Origin: Gammaproteobacteria bacterium
Lineage (GTDB): Bacteria; Pseudomonadota; Gammaproteobacteria; JAABTG01
Length of the DNA: 64,000 bases
Assembly (NCBI GenBank): GCA_034522055.1
Contig: JAXHLS010000002.1
Coordinates: forward strand, 744,001-808,000
Reading direction: 5' to 3'
Positions 29,785 through 40,332 of this stretch are shown in pieces. The notes below the pieces were generated by a model. It had not been told where the DNA came from. It saw only the letters and a program-made list of their open reading frames with translations, and did not search any database. How positions within the stretch are numbered: position 1 is the first letter of the stretch; each line of letters starts with the position of its first letter. Made by a program: the position numbers and the translations under genes.

Positions 29785-30288
29785 ATGCAGACCGGGGACC
29801 TGAGGAATCTGCCGACCCCGATGAGCTTCTCATCCATCAAAGGCCTGTTGTTCAGAGAGGGCTCCCCCCTCAAGCAGCTCGAGACCCGCACCCTCGAACT
29901 GCAGGAACTGCAGGGGCGCATTCAGCCCCTGATTCCCGATACCCTGCGACCGTACGTCCAGGTGACGGGCCTCAGCCAGGGCACCGTCACCCTGTCGGTG
30001 ACCGACGCCTCGCGGGCCACGCGGGCCCGGCTCCTCGGCCCCACTATTGTCAAGGCCATGGCCGGTCAGCCCGGGGCCATGGTCAAACGGGTCAAGGTGC
30101 GCGTGGCACGGGCCGACTTCTCGCCCCACCGCAGTACCCCACCACCGCGCCGCTGCACCGCCATATCCCCGGACAGCGCCCGGCTTATCCGCTCCCTGGC
30201 CGGCGATGCCGACGATACCCTGGCCCGCGCCCTGCGCCGCCTCGCTTCCCGGGCCAAGAGAGCCACCCGCGGCGGGGCCGGGGAGTAA
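29785..30288 (+). CDS. dciA: DciA (DUF721) replicative helicase loader
   Basis: A 167-residue DUF721 protein: an N-terminal helix (F-S-S-I-K-G-L-L), then the KH-like domain with LIPDTLRPYVQVTGLSQGTVTLSVTDAS and A-R-L-L-G-P-T-I-V. DciA is the ancestral loader of DnaB helicase, found in bacteria without DnaC. It is the only plus-strand gene in the long run from lpxC to the thioesterase, facing lpxC and divergent from the M23 gene. The start at 29785 could instead be ATG 29821. Confidence 0.85.
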   Translation: MQTGDLRNLPTPMSFSSIKGLLFREGSPLKQLETRTLELQELQGRIQPLIPDTLRPYVQVTGLSQGTVTLSVTDASRATRARLLGPTIVKAMAGQPGAMVKRVKVRVARADFSPHRSTPPPRRCTAISPDSARLIRSLAGDADDTLARALRRLASRAKRATRGGAGE

Positions 30289-30341
30289 ACAGGGCGCGTG
30301 GAACACCGTCCCGTGGCAACGCGGGGGTTTTTCCGAGCCGC

Positions 30342-31259
30342 CTAGAAGGCCCCTGCCGCCACAGGTTGCATATAACGAATGGGTGCCAGGGCACCGTCAT
30401 CGAAGGTGATCATCTCCCAGGCCGTTCTATCCGCCAACAAGGCCTTGAGCAGCTTGTTGTTGAGGGCATGGCCGGATTTATGGCCCTCGAAGGCCCCCAC
30501 GAGGCTGTAGCCCAGGAGATAAAGGTCGCCGATGGCATCCAGCACCTTGTGGCGCACGAACTCATCCTCGTAACGCAGGCCATCGTCATTGACGATACGG
30601 TAGTCATCCACCACCACCGCATTGTCCAGGCTGCCCCCGAGGGCCAGGTTGCGGGCCCGCAGGGCTTCCACGTCCCGCATGAAGCCGAAGGTACGGGCGC
30701 GGCTCACCTCCTTGACGAAGGAGGTGGTGGAGAAATCCATCGTAGCGGTCTGGGTGCGGTCCTTGAACACGGGGTGGTCGAAGTCGATGGTGAAACTCAC
30801 CTTGAATCCGTCGAAAGGTTGGAAGCGGGCCCATTTGTCACCTTCTTCCACTTCCACGGTCTTGCGGATGCGTATGAACCTCTTGGCGGCGTTCTGCTCC
30901 TCCACCCCTGCGGACTGGATGAGAAACACGAAGGGTCCCGCGCTGCCGTCCATGATGGGCACTTCCGGGGCGCTGAGGTCGATGTAGACGTTGTCTATAC
31001 CCAAGCCTGCCAGGGCCGAAAGTAGATGTTCTACGGTGGAAATACGAGTACCCCCGCCCACCAGGGTGGAGGACAGGCGGGTGTCGCCCACGTTCTCCAC
31101 CCGGGCGCGGATATCCACCGGCTTTGGCAGATCCACGCGCCGAAACACCACGCCGGTGTCGACCGGTGCGGGGCGCAGGGTGAGGTACACCTTTTCCCCC
31201 GTGTGGAGCCCCACCCCGGTGGCCCTGATGACGTTCTTTAACGTACGTTGATTAATCAC
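30342..31259 (-). CDS. lpxC: UDP-3-O-acyl-N-acetylglucosamine deacetylase
   Basis: LpxC is the zinc amidase of the first committed step of lipid A synthesis. The 305-residue protein starts [21 protein letters not shown]. Zinc ligands are in [17 protein letters not shown] (His) and [17 protein letters not shown] (His and Asp). It is the last gene of the division cluster. TTTTATA at 31288-31294 gives TATAAA on the minus strand, a possible -10 box of a local promoter 30 nt upstream. Confidence 0.96.
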   Translation of the reverse strand: MINQRTLKNVIRATGVGLHTGEKVYLTLRPAPVDTGVVFRRVDLPKPVDIRARVENVGDTRLSSTLVGGGTRISTVEHLLSALAGLGIDNVYIDLSAPEVPIMDGSAGPFVFLIQSAGVEEQNAAKRFIRIRKTVEVEEGDKWARFQPFDGFKVSFTIDFDHPVFKDRTQTATMDFSTTSFVKEVSRARTFGFMRDVEALRARNLALGGSLDNAVVVDDYRIVNDDGLRYEDEFVRHKVLDAIGDLYLLGYSLVGAFEGHKSGHALNNKLLKALLADRTAWEMITFDDGALAPIRYMQPVAAGAF

Positions 31260-31468
31260 GGTGCCCCCACCCCCCTGCGGAAGACCCTTTTATAGCCAAT
31301 GATTTGTGAACCATATCACATCCTTTTCATATATTGGGAGCATGGCTTTACCCGGCGGGCAATATTCCCGTTCCTGCGTCCCGTCCCACCATGGGTGCTC
31401 CAGGCAGGCGCCGCCCCGATGACTCTTCCACATACTGGTCCTTTCACCCTTTCCCCGGAGCCGGGTCC

Positions 31469-32617
31469 TCAATCCGCCTGGCGGCGCAGAAATGCCGGGA
31501 TATCCAGATAGTCCGGGTCCGACTCCAGGGCCTTCGCCGGCGAGCCGTTCGCCGTCTGATTGCGAATCACCGTGGGCCGCTCCAGGCTGCGGTAATCGAT
31601 CTCCCCATCGCTCTTCGGCTTCACCAGGCGCATGTTGGGCTCCTCCTTGCGCAGGGACGCCTGGTCGAGGCCGGTGGCCACCACCGTCACCCGCAGTTCG
31701 TCGCCGGCATCCTTCTCCAGCGCCGTACCCATGACCACCAGGGCATCGTCCGACGCGAAGGCGTTGATGGCCTCGCCCACTTGGTGAAACTCGTCCAACC
31801 CCAGGTTCTCGCCGGCCGAGACGTTGACCAGAATGCCCCGGGCACCGTGGAGGTTGACGTCCTCCAGCAGGGGGCAGGCGATGGCCGCCTCGGCGGCCTT
31901 GCGGGCGCGGTCCTCGCCCATGGCCTTGCCAGTGCCCATCATGGCGCGGCCCTTCTCGGACATGACCGTGCGCACATCGGCGAAATCGACGTTGATCACG
32001 CCCGGGTGAGTGATGAGTTCGGCGATACCCTGGACGGCGCCGAACAGCACGTCGTTGGCGGCCCGGAAGGCCTCGTTCAAGGATATCCCCGGCCCGAGCA
32101 CCGCCAGCAGCTTCTCGTTGGGCACCGTGATCAGAGAGTCCACATGCTCCGCCAGTTCCTGGATACCGTCTTCGGCGATGGTCATGCGCCGGCGCATCTC
32201 GAAGGGGAAGGGCTTGGTCACCACGGCCACCGTGAGGATGCCCATCTCCCGCGCCATCTGGGCCACCACCGGAGTGGCGCCGGTGCCGGTGCCGCCGCCC
32301 ATGCCGGCGGTGAGGAACACCATATCGGCGCCCTCGAGGATATCCACGATACGGTCCCGGTCCTCGAGGGCGGCCTGACGCCCCACCTCCGGATTGGCCC
32401 CGGCGCCGAGCCCCTTGGTGACGTGGCTGCCCAACTGCAGGGTGGTGCGAGCCGAGGAGTTGCGCAGGGCCTGGGCGTCGGTGTTGGTGCACACGAACTC
32501 CACGCCTTCCATACTCCTCACCACCATGTGTTCCACGGCGTTGCCGCCGCCGCCGCCGATGCCGATGACCTTGATCACCGCGCTGCTCTGATTGTAGCTA
32601 TCCATTAATTCAAACAT
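31469..32617 (-). CDS. ftsZ: Cell division GTPase FtsZ
   Basis: The tubulin homologue that forms the Z ring, 382 residues. The GTP-binding loop is GGGTGTGATP, the T7 catalytic loop NVDFADVRTVM, and the C-terminal tail ends D-Y-L-D-I-P-A-F-L-R-R-Q, the FtsA/ZipA-binding peptide. The start at ATG 32617 (MFELMDSYNQSSAVIKVIG) matches the usual FtsZ N terminus; AGAGG lies about 14 nt upstream, so the ATG at 32623 is also possible. Confidence 0.97.
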   Translation of the reverse strand: MFELMDSYNQSSAVIKVIGIGGGGGNAVEHMVVRSMEGVEFVCTNTDAQALRNSSARTTLQLGSHVTKGLGAGANPEVGRQAALEDRDRIVDILEGADMVFLTAGMGGGTGTGATPVVAQMAREMGILTVAVVTKPFPFEMRRRMTIAEDGIQELAEHVDSLITVPNEKLLAVLGPGISLNEAFRAANDVLFGAVQGIAELITHPGVINVDFADVRTVMSEKGRAMMGTGKAMGEDRARKAAEAAIACPLLEDVNLHGARGILVNVSAGENLGLDEFHQVGEAINAFASDDALVVMGTALEKDAGDELRVTVVATGLDQASLRKEEPNMRLVKPKSDGEIDYRSLERPTVIRNQTANGSPAKALESDPDYLDIPAFLRRQAD

Positions 32618-32713
32618 GCTCATAACCTCTCTAAAGTCCGCACTCAATCAAGTTGACGAATTAACCCTGCCGCCCTCCGTACCGACGGTCCCCACACCCC
32701 GTGTGAGGGCCCT

Positions 32714-32733
32714 GCGGCACGCCGCCGTGCCGC
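32714..32733. other. Hairpin between ftsA and ftsZ
   Basis: GCGGCACG and CGTGCCGC, an 8-bp perfect stem around a 4-nt loop, in the 180-bp ftsA-ftsZ spacer. No T-tract follows in the direction of transcription, so it is more likely an RNA processing or stability element than a full terminator. Confidence 0.5.
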
Positions 32734-32797
32734 CCCAAGCAATGGCCCCTGGCCACTGACGTTCTGTGGCCACGAATGGCCAATAATCTGCGTTTAC

Positions 32798-34030
32798 CTA
32801 AAAATTCCCTTGAAACCAGCTCCTCATGCGCTCCCAGACCCCCCGCATGCCCTCCACCCGCGTATCCGCGGAATGGTCGCGGGTATGCTGCTGGCCGAAC
32901 AGCAACAGGCCGACGCCGGTGGCGTAGATGGGATTGCGCACCACCTCTGAAAGGCCCGCCACCCCCTGGGGCTTGCCCACCCTGACGGGCATGTGGAAGA
33001 CCTCCTCGGCCAAGTCCATCAACCCCTCCATCTTGGCGCTGCCGCCGGTCAGCACCATGCCGGCGGCGATGAGATCCTCGAAACCACTGCGCCGCAGCTC
33101 CGCCTGCACCAGGGTGAGAAGTTCCTCGTAGCGCGGCTCCACCACCTCCGCCAGGGTCTGGCGGGCCAGCCGTCGCGGCGGCCGCTCACCCACACTCGGC
33201 ACCTCGATGGTCTCGTCGGCGTTGGCCAGCTGGGCCAAGGCGCAGGCGTATTTGATCTTGATCTCCTCTGCATACTGGGTGGGGGTGCGCAGGGCCACGG
33301 CGATGTCGTTGGTCACCTGGTCGCCGGCGATGGGGATCACCGCCGTATGACGGATGGCGCCATCCGTGAACACCGCGATGTCGGTGGTACCACCGCCGAT
33401 GTCCACCAGACACACGCCCAGTTCCTTCTCGTCCTCGGTGAGCACCGAATAGCTCGATGCCAGCTGCTCCAGGATGATGTCGTCCACCTCGAGGCCGCAG
33501 CGACGCACGCACTTGATGATGTTCTGAGCGGCGCTCACGGCCCCCGTCACCAGATGCACCTTGGCCTCCAGGCGCACCCCCGACATGCCCACCGGTTCGC
33601 GGATCCCTTCCTGGTTGTCGATGATGAATTCCTGGGGCAACACATGGAGGATCTTCTGATCCGCCGGGATGGCCACCGCCCGCGCCGCGTCGATGACCCG
33701 ATCGATGTCGGTGGACAGCACCTCCTTGTCACGAATGGCCACGATGCCGTGGGAGTTGAGGCTGCGGATGTGGCTGCCCGCGATGCCGGCGAAGACCGCA
33801 TTGATCTGGCAACCCGCCATCAGCTCGGCCTCCTCCACGGCGCGCTGGATGGACTGGACTGTGGACTCGATGTTCACCACCACACCCTTCTTCAGGCCCC
33901 GCGACGGGTGGGAACCGAGGCCCACGATCTCGATGGTGCCGTCCACGCCCACCTCGCCGACGATGGCCACCACCTTGGAGGTGCCGATGTCGAGGCCGAC
34001 GATGAGGTTTCTGTCCGACTTCTTGCTCAT
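32798..34030 (-). CDS. ftsA: Cell division protein FtsA
   Basis: An actin-like protein that anchors FtsZ to the membrane, 410 residues. It starts MSKKSDRNLIVGLDIGTSKV (phosphate 1), has VCLVDIGGGTTDIAVF (phosphate 2) and AAGMVLTGGSAKMEGLMDLA (adenosine), and ends in the amphipathic helix V-W-E-R-M-R-S-W-F-Q-G-N-F. The start codon overlaps the ftsQ stop as ATGA. Confidence 0.97.
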   Translation of the reverse strand: MSKKSDRNLIVGLDIGTSKVVAIVGEVGVDGTIEIVGLGSHPSRGLKKGVVVNIESTVQSIQRAVEEAELMAGCQINAVFAGIAGSHIRSLNSHGIVAIRDKEVLSTDIDRVIDAARAVAIPADQKILHVLPQEFIIDNQEGIREPVGMSGVRLEAKVHLVTGAVSAAQNIIKCVRRCGLEVDDIILEQLASSYSVLTEDEKELGVCLVDIGGGTTDIAVFTDGAIRHTAVIPIAGDQVTNDIAVALRTPTQYAEEIKIKYACALAQLANADETIEVPSVGERPPRRLARQTLAEVVEPRYEELLTLVQAELRRSGFEDLIAAGMVLTGGSAKMEGLMDLAEEVFHMPVRVGKPQGVAGLSEVVRNPIYATGVGLLLFGQQHTRDHSADTRVEGMRGVWERMRSWFQGNF

Positions 34031-34788
34031 GGATTGTTCATGCCGCCGTCAGGCGTACCCTCTGTTTTTCGCGTGATTCCGGTCATCCCGGCCCCCCTGT
34101 CCCCCCAGGTGACGGCAAAGCCGTTGGGATAGCGCATATCCACCCTGATGATGTTCCCGGCGCGGCGCCGCGCCTCGCCCAGCAGCGGCGGCAGCGCCCG
34201 TATTAGGCGTTCCCGCACCACCGCCTCCGGCAGCCTGCCCAGCACCAGCTCGGTACCGCCGTCCAACTCCACGCTGAAGGCGCCGCGGCGTTCCGCCGTC
34301 AGGCCGGTCACCACCCGCCCGGTGGGCAGCAACCAGCCGTTCAGGCGCCGCATGAAGGCCAGCAACTGCGGCGCATCCTCGGCCCGACCGCGCAATAGGG
34401 GCAGGTCCTTCATATCGCCGTCCGCGGGCGGCCGGAACAACACCCCCTGCGCATCCACCAGGCCACCACCGCCCCAACGCGCCACCGCCCGCCGCTCCTG
34501 CACCCGTACCTCCAGCCGGTCGGGCCAGTGCCGGCGCACGGTCACCCGTGCCACCCAGGGCAGGCCCTCCACCGCCCGGCGCACCCGCTCCAGATCGATG
34601 GCGAAGAAACCGCCCTCCATGTGGGCCACGACTTCTTCTTGGAGGCGTTCCCGGGACAGGTAGCGCAGCTCGCCCTCCACCGTGACCCGCTTCAGAGGCG
34701 TGAGGTCGCCCTGACGCGCCATTGCCACCAGCCATGCCGCGGCGGTCACCAGGAGCACAAAGAGGATTGCGGTCCACCATCGCTTCAT
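34027..34788 (-). CDS. ftsQ: Cell division protein FtsQ
   Basis: A 253-residue bitopic protein: one membrane helix (about residues 5-24), a POTRA domain (about 33-105, LKRVTVEGELRYLSRERLQE) and the beta domain with GGTELVLGRL and IRVDMRYPNGFAVTW. It links early and late divisome proteins. ATG 34788 overlaps the ddl stop as ATGA. Confidence 0.95.
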   Translation of the reverse strand: MKRWWTAILFVLLVTAAAWLVAMARQGDLTPLKRVTVEGELRYLSRERLQEEVVAHMEGGFFAIDLERVRRAVEGLPWVARVTVRRHWPDRLEVRVQERRAVARWGGGGLVDAQGVLFRPPADGDMKDLPLLRGRAEDAPQLLAFMRRLNGWLLPTGRVVTGLTAERRGAFSVELDGGTELVLGRLPEAVVRERLIRALPPLLGEARRRAGNIIRVDMRYPNGFAVTWGDRGAGMTGITRKTEGTPDGGMNNP

Positions 34789-35717
34789 TGCGCTCCCATC
34801 TCGGTGTGCGCCCCTTCGAGGATGTCGAGTACCAGCGCATCGAAGGACAAACCCGCGGCCCGCGCCGCCATGGGCACCAGGCTGTGGTCGGTCATGCCGG
34901 GGATGGTGTTCACCTCGATGAACAGGAAGCGCCCGGCGCGGTCCCGCATCATGTCCACCCGTCCCCAGCCGCGGCCGTCGATGGCGCAAAACGCCGCCAT
35001 CACCTCCCCGGCCACGGCCTCTTCCGCGGCCGGGGCGAGGCCGCAGGGGCAGTGGTAGCGGGTGGTGTCCGCCTCGTACTTGGCCTGGTAGTCATAGAAA
35101 CCCCGCGGGGTCTCGAGGCGAATGAAGGGCAGCACCCGCTCGCCCAGCACCGCCGCCGTGTATTCCGGTCCATCCACCCATTGCTCCGCCAGCACCACGT
35201 CGTCGTAGCGGCGCGCCTCCCGCCAGGCCCGCTCCAGCCCCGCCGGGTCGTCCGCCCGCGCCATGCCGATGCTGGACCCCTCACGCACCGGCTTGACCAT
35301 CACCGGGAAGCCCGGATCGGCGGCCACCGCCGCGAGGTCCGCGACATCCCCCAGCACCCGCCAGGCGGGCGTGGCAATACCGATCGCCTGCCAGATCTGC
35401 TTGGTGCGCAACTTGTCCATGGCCAGGGCGGAGGCCAGCACGCCGCTGCCGGTGTAGGGGATCCCCATGAGTTCCAGGACTCCCTGCACCGTACCGTCCT
35501 CGCCGCCGCGCCCGTGGAGGGCGTTGAACACCCGTCCCCACGGCCGCTCGGCCAGGCGCGGGAACAGGTCTCCATCCACGTCGATGCCGTGGGCGTCCAC
35601 GCCGCTGCGGCGCAGGCTCTCCAGCACAGCCCGGCCGGACAGCAGCGAGATGGCCCGCTCCGCCGAGCGCCCGCCCATGAGCACCGCGACGGGACCGTAT
35701 GTCGCCGCCCCGATCAC
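34785..35717 (-). CDS. ddl: D-alanine-D-alanine ligase
   Basis: An ATP-grasp ligase making D-Ala-D-Ala for MurF, 310 residues. It has VAVLMGGRSAERAISLLSG, ALHGRGGEDGTVQGVLEL, MVKPVREGSSIGM and GWGRVDMMRDRAGRFLFIE followed by VNTIPGMTDHSLVP. The GTG start at 35717 has GGAGGAGG upstream and overlaps the murB stop as GTGA. Confidence 0.96.
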   Translation of the reverse strand: MIGAATYGPVAVLMGGRSAERAISLLSGRAVLESLRRSGVDAHGIDVDGDLFPRLAERPWGRVFNALHGRGGEDGTVQGVLELMGIPYTGSGVLASALAMDKLRTKQIWQAIGIATPAWRVLGDVADLAAVAADPGFPVMVKPVREGSSIGMARADDPAGLERAWREARRYDDVVLAEQWVDGPEYTAAVLGERVLPFIRLETPRGFYDYQAKYEADTTRYHCPCGLAPAAEEAVAGEVMAAFCAIDGRGWGRVDMMRDRAGRFLFIEVNTIPGMTDHSLVPMAARAAGLSFDALVLDILEGAHTEMGAQ

Positions 35718-36634
35718 AGGGATACCTCCTCCGGCAACAGGCCCATCACCTGGACCTCGCGGCGCAGCTCGACGCCGCAGCAAGCCTTGACCTCGCGCTC
35801 CACCAGTACCATCAGGGCCTCGATATCGGTGGCGGTGGCACCGCCGTCGTTGACGATGAAGTTGGCGTGCTTCTCGGACACCACCGCGCCGCCGATGCGC
35901 CGCCCCTTGAGGCCGGCCTGCTCGATGAGGCGGGCGGCGAAATCCCCCCGCGGGTTGCGGAACACCGAACCACAGCTGGGCACCCCGAGGGGCTGGGTCT
36001 CGCCGCGGCGGCGCAGCAGGCCGCGGACCCGCGTCCGGGACTCGCCGGCATCGCCGGCCGTGAGCATGAAATGACCGGCGATGAACCACTCCTCTCCGGG
36101 CCGGTGCACCTCGCGGTAGCCCACCTGATAGCTGCCGGGACGCCGCATATGGCGGGCACCGCTGCGATCGATCACCTCCACCGTCGCCACCACGTCCCAG
36201 GTCTCGGCGCCGAAGGCACCGGCGTTCATCGCCAGGGCCCCGCCCACGGTACCGGGGATCCCCGCCATGAATTCCGCCCCCGTGAGCCCCGCGCGGCCGC
36301 AGAAACGGGCCAGCTTGGGGCAGGCGACGCCGGCCTCGGCACGTACCGTGTACTCGTTCACCCGGTCCAGTCCGGCGAGCAGGCCACCGGTGGAGATCAC
36401 GGTGCCGGGTATGCCGCCGTCACGGATCAGCAGGTTGCTGCCGAGGCCCAACCAGAACAGGGGCTCCTCCGGTGGAGTGCGGGCCAGGAATGCCGCGAGA
36501 TCATCCACATCCGCAGGCTCGTAGAAGCGTTCCGCCGGTCCCCCCACCCGCCAAGTGGTATGGCGGGCCAGGGGCTCGTTGGTGCGCAGGATGCCTCGCA
36601 GGGCGGGTGTCGGAGTGCGGGGGGCGGCACTCAT
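35714..36634 (-). CDS. murB: UDP-N-acetylenolpyruvoylglucosamine reductase
   Basis: An FAD enzyme reducing enolpyruvyl-UDP-GlcNAc to UDP-MurNAc, 306 residues. FAD-binding is seen in [16 protein letters not shown] and [19 protein letters not shown]; the catalytic Ser is in [19 protein letters not shown]. The length is that of the short (type II-like) MurB rather than the longer E. coli form (342 residues). It overlaps murC and ddl by 4 nt each. Confidence 0.95.
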   Translation of the reverse strand: MSAAPRTPTPALRGILRTNEPLARHTTWRVGGPAERFYEPADVDDLAAFLARTPPEEPLFWLGLGSNLLIRDGGIPGTVISTGGLLAGLDRVNEYTVRAEAGVACPKLARFCGRAGLTGAEFMAGIPGTVGGALAMNAGAFGAETWDVVATVEVIDRSGARHMRRPGSYQVGYREVHRPGEEWFIAGHFMLTAGDAGESRTRVRGLLRRRGETQPLGVPSCGSVFRNPRGDFAARLIEQAGLKGRRIGGAVVSEKHANFIVNDGGATATDIEALMVLVEREVKACCGVELRREVQVMGLLPEEVSL

Positions 36635-38088
36635 GGCGTGTCCCTCCCCATGCCTATGCCGGCCTCGGCCAGGCGGCGAGCCACGGCGCCGATGTTGCCC
36701 GCTCCCAGCACCAGCAAGACGTCGCCGTCCTCGATGACGCCGCTAAGGGCCTCGTCCAGTAGATCCAGATCGGCCACGAATACCGGGTCCACCAAGCCCC
36801 GGGCCCGTACCGCGCGACTCAGGCCGCGACCGTCGGCACCGCCGATGGGTTCCTCCCCGGCGGCATAGACCTCCAGCAGGATCAGTCGGTCCGTCTCGCA
36901 CAGCACCTGGGCGAAGTCGTCCAGCAGATCGTGGGTGCGGGTGAAACGGTGGGGCTGGAACACGGTCGTGATCCGCCGCCCCGGCCAACCGCCGCGTACC
37001 GCCGCCAGGGTGGCGGCGATCTCCGTGGGGTGGTGGGCATAGTCGTCCACCAGGGTCACGGTACCCCCTGCGAAAGGCACGTCGTGGTGCACCTGGAAGC
37101 GCCGGCCGATGCCCTCGAAGCCTTCCAGGGCCCGGCCCGCGAGGGTCGGCGACACCCCCAGTTCGAGGCCCACCGCGATGGCCGCGAGGGCATTCTGCAC
37201 GTTGTGGCGGCCCGGCAGGTTCAAGGTCACGGCGAAGGGCTCTCGATCCGCCGTCTCGACCATGAAACGGGTCCTGACACCCTCCTGGACCACGTCCACC
37301 GCACGCACATCGGCGCCAGCCGCGAAACCGTAGGTGAGGGCCGGTCGCGTGAGGTCCGGCACCATCTCCCGCACCACAGGATCATCGATGCACATCACCG
37401 CCAGGCCGTAGAAGGGCAACTGCTGCAGGAACTCCTCGAAGGCATGGCGCAGATGCTCGAAATCGCTGCCGTAGGTGGCCATGTGGTCGGCGTCGATGTT
37501 GGTGACCACCGACATCACCGGCTGCAGATGCAGGAACGAGGCGTCGCTCTCATCGGCCTCGGCCACCAGGTACTGGCCGCTGCCGAGGCGGGCGTTGGCG
37601 CCGGCGCTGTTCAACTGGCCACCGATGACGAAGGTGGGGTCCATTCCCCCCTCCCCCAGCACGCAGGCCACCAGGCTGGTTGTGGTGGTCTTGCCGTGGG
37701 TGCCGGCCACGGCGATGCCCTGGCGGAAGCGCATGAGCTCCGCCAGCATCTGGGCCCGGGGCACGACGGGGATGCGGTGCTCGCGGGCCCACATCACCTC
37801 CGCGTTGGCCTCGTCCACCGCCGAGGAGGTGACCACCACGTCCGCCGCCATCACCGCCGCTGGGGCGTGGCCCTGCTGCACGGCCACCCCCAGGGAGGCC
37901 AGCCGCCGGGTGGTCGCATTGGCGGCCAGGTCGGTGCCTGACACCGTGTAGCCGAGGTTGTTCATGACCTCGGCGATACCGCTCATGCCGGCCCCGCCGA
38001 CCCCCACGAAATGGATGTGACGGATACGCCCCATGCGGCCGGGGCCGTGGATGCCGGGGGCGCCGTTCAGGGTCCGGGTATCAGCCAC
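36631..38088 (-). CDS. murC: UDP-N-acetylmuramate-L-alanine ligase
   Basis: A Mur ligase adding L-Ala to UDP-MurNAc, 485 residues. The Rossmann N terminus is [14 protein letters not shown], the P-loop [17 protein letters not shown], then [19 protein letters not shown] and the C-terminal [17 protein letters not shown] 38088 was chosen because GGAGG lies just upstream and it yields an 18-residue N extension like that of E. coli MurC; ATG 38034 is the alternative. It overlaps the murG end by 8 nt. Confidence 0.95.
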   Translation of the reverse strand: MADTRTLNGAPGIHGPGRMGRIRHIHFVGVGGAGMSGIAEVMNNLGYTVSGTDLAANATTRRLASLGVAVQQGHAPAAVMAADVVVTSSAVDEANAEVMWAREHRIPVVPRAQMLAELMRFRQGIAVAGTHGKTTTTSLVACVLGEGGMDPTFVIGGQLNSAGANARLGSGQYLVAEADESDASFLHLQPVMSVVTNIDADHMATYGSDFEHLRHAFEEFLQQLPFYGLAVMCIDDPVVREMVPDLTRPALTYGFAAGADVRAVDVVQEGVRTRFMVETADREPFAVTLNLPGRHNVQNALAAIAVGLELGVSPTLAGRALEGFEGIGRRFQVHHDVPFAGGTVTLVDDYAHHPTEIAATLAAVRGGWPGRRITTVFQPHRFTRTHDLLDDFAQVLCETDRLILLEVYAAGEEPIGGADGRGLSRAVRARGLVDPVFVADLDLLDEALSGVIEDGDVLLVLGAGNIGAVARRLAEAGIGMGRDTP

Positions 38089-39166
38089 GGGCGGCCTCCA
38101 GGCACTGTTCCGCCACCCGCCGGGTGGCCTCGGGGAAGGCCCGGGAACGCGCCGCCGCCGCCATCCGCGCCAACCCCTGGTCCTCCGCCAGCAGGGCCTC
38201 GAGGCGCGCCGCGAGGGTGGCGGCGTCGAGTTCCGACTGAGGCAGGAGCAGCGCCGCCCCGGCCGCCGTGAGATAACGGGCGTTGGCGGTCTGGTGGTCG
38301 TCCACCGCATGGGGATAGGGCACCAGCACCGCCGGCAGGCCGCTCATCGCCAGTTCGGCCACGGTCATGGCACCGGCGCGACAAATGGCGAGGTCGGCCC
38401 ACGCGTAGGCGGCGGCCATGTCCTCCAGGTAGGGCACCACCTCGGCCGCCAGGCCCAGCTCCCGATAGCGAGCGGCGGCGGCAGCGTGGTGATCGGGCCC
38501 GCTCTGGTGGCGGATGGCCAGGGGCCGGACGGCGGCCAGACTGGCCAGGGCCGCGGGCACCACCTCGTTGAGGGCCCGGGCCCCCAGGCTGCCCCCCACC
38601 ACCAGGATACGCAGCGGGTCCCGGGGCGCCGGGCGAGGGCCGGCCGCCGCCAGCTCGGCCCGCAGGGGGTTGCCCGTGAGCAGGGCGCCGGCCCGAGGCC
38701 CGAAGCTGCCAGGGAACGCCTCCATCACCACCCGCGCCAGAGGGGCCAGCAGGCGATTGGTGAGCCCGGGTATGGCGTTCTGCTCGTGGATCAGCAAGGG
38801 CCGGCCGAGGAGCCAGGCCGCGAGACCACCGGGACCCGCGGCGAAACCGCCCATGCCCAGCACCGCGTCGGGCCGTACCCGGCGCAGCACGCGCACGCTC
38901 TGAACCAGGGCCCGCAACACCCCCAGGGGGGCCGCCGCCAGGGTGATCAGACCCTTGCCCCGCACGCCGCCCACGGCGATGGAAAAGAAGGGGAAGCCGG
39001 CCGCCGGCACCACCCGCGCCTCCAGTCCCCGCGGGGTGCCCAGCCAGCTCACCCGCGCCCCCAGGGCCCGCAGATAGGTGGCCACCGCCAGGGCGGGATA
39101 GACGTGGCCACCGGTACCGCCGGCGACGATGAGGATGGCCCGAGAGGAGACCGGACTCGCCGTCAT
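38081..39166 (-). CDS. murG: UDP-GlcNAc transferase MurG (lipid II synthase)
   Basis: A GT28 glycosyltransferase converting lipid I to lipid II at the inner membrane, 361 residues. It has [35 protein letters not shown], the second G-loop [15 protein letters not shown] and [20 protein letters not shown]. The frame is open far upstream through ftsW, but the ATG at 39166 overlaps the ftsW stop as ATGA and gives the normal protein length. Confidence 0.96.
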   Translation of the reverse strand: MTASPVSSRAILIVAGGTGGHVYPALAVATYLRALGARVSWLGTPRGLEARVVPAAGFPFFSIAVGGVRGKGLITLAAAPLGVLRALVQSVRVLRRVRPDAVLGMGGFAAGPGGLAAWLLGRPLLIHEQNAIPGLTNRLLAPLARVVMEAFPGSFGPRAGALLTGNPLRAELAAAGPRPAPRDPLRILVVGGSLGARALNEVVPAALASLAAVRPLAIRHQSGPDHHAAAAARYRELGLAAEVVPYLEDMAAAYAWADLAICRAGAMTVAELAMSGLPAVLVPYPHAVDDHQTANARYLTAAGAALLLPQSELDAATLAARLEALLAEDQGLARMAAAARSRAFPEATRRVAEQCLEAARG

Positions 39167-40332
39167 GACTGGCGCTCCCGCCGGCGCAACTCCAGGTCCA
39201 CCCGCAGCAGCAGGCCGATGGCGAGACAGTTGGCCACCATGCTGGAACCGCCGTAGCTCATGAGGGGCAGGGTGAGCCCCTTGGTGGGCAGCACCCCCAG
39301 ATTGACGCCGATGTTGATGACCGCCTGGAGGCCCACGCCGAGGCCGATGCCATAGGCCAGATAGGCCCCGTAGGCTTCGCCCCGGGCACCGGCGCGGGCG
39401 GCGATGGCGAAGGCGCGCCACACCATGAAACCGAACAGCACAATCACCAGCAGCATGCCGGCGAGGCCAAGTTCCTCGCCCATCACCGCGAACAGGAAAT
39501 CGGTATGGGCCTCGGGCAGGTAGAAGAGCTTCTGAACACCGCTGCCGAGGCCCACCCCCAGCCACTCGCCGCGACCCACGGCGATGAGGGCCTGGGTGAG
39601 CTGAAAGCCGGAATTGAAGGGGTCGGACCAAGGGTCCAGGAAGGCCGTGAGGCGCTGGATGCGATAGGGCGCGTAGAGGGCCCCGCCCACCAGCAGGCCG
39701 GCGGCCACCAACAGCCACACGAGGAAACGGGACAGGGGCACGCCCCCCAGGAACAGCATGCCGAGGACGGTGGTGAACAGCACTGCCGCGGCCCCGTAAT
39801 CGGGCTCCAGCAACAACAGCACCGCGATCACCACCGTCAGCACCATGGGTTTCAGGAAACCGCTCAGGGCCATACGCAATTCGCCCCCGCGGCGCACCAG
39901 ATAACCCGCCATGTAGAGCCACATGAGCACCTTCACGAACTCCGAAGGCTGAAGGTTGAACAGCCCGAGGTCGATCCAGCGCATGCTGCCGTTGACCTCC
40001 CGGCCGACGCCCGGGATGAGCACCAGGCCGAGCACGGCGATGCCGCCGAGGAGCAGGAAACCACTGGTGTGGCGCCACACCTTGAGGGGCACGGCCAGGG
40101 CCACGGCCCCCACCGTCAGCCCCACCGCGACGTAGGCCAGCTGGCGGTAGAAGAAATACAGCGGTGTCCCCGTCTGGCGCTCCGCCAGGGCCACGGAGGA
40201 GGAGGCCACCATGAGCAGGCCGAGGGCCATGAGGAGCAGGGCGGCCCCCAGCAGCCAGGTATCCAGCCACGGTGCAGCCGCGGGGGCGCGGGACCGCAGC
40301 TGTTCCAGACGGACGGCTTGGGCCTCGCTCAT
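39163..40332 (-). CDS. ftsW: Septal peptidoglycan polymerase FtsW
   Basis: A SEDS-family glycosyltransferase with ten predicted membrane helices, 389 residues. Conserved parts are VNGSMRWIDLGLFNLQPSEF, the catalytic-Asp region (E-P-D-Y-G), GVQKLFYLPEAHTDFLFAVM and PTKGLTLPLMSYGGSSM. It works with FtsI at the septum. ATG 40332 overlaps the murD stop as ATGA. Confidence 0.96.
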   Translation of the reverse strand: MSEAQAVRLEQLRSRAPAAAPWLDTWLLGAALLLMALGLLMVASSSVALAERQTGTPLYFFYRQLAYVAVGLTVGAVALAVPLKVWRHTSGFLLLGGIAVLGLVLIPGVGREVNGSMRWIDLGLFNLQPSEFVKVLMWLYMAGYLVRRGGELRMALSGFLKPMVLTVVIAVLLLLEPDYGAAAVLFTTVLGMLFLGGVPLSRFLVWLLVAAGLLVGGALYAPYRIQRLTAFLDPWSDPFNSGFQLTQALIAVGRGEWLGVGLGSGVQKLFYLPEAHTDFLFAVMGEELGLAGMLLVIVLFGFMVWRAFAIAARAGARGEAYGAYLAYGIGLGVGLQAVINIGVNLGVLPTKGLTLPLMSYGGSSMVANCLAIGLLLRVDLELRRRERQS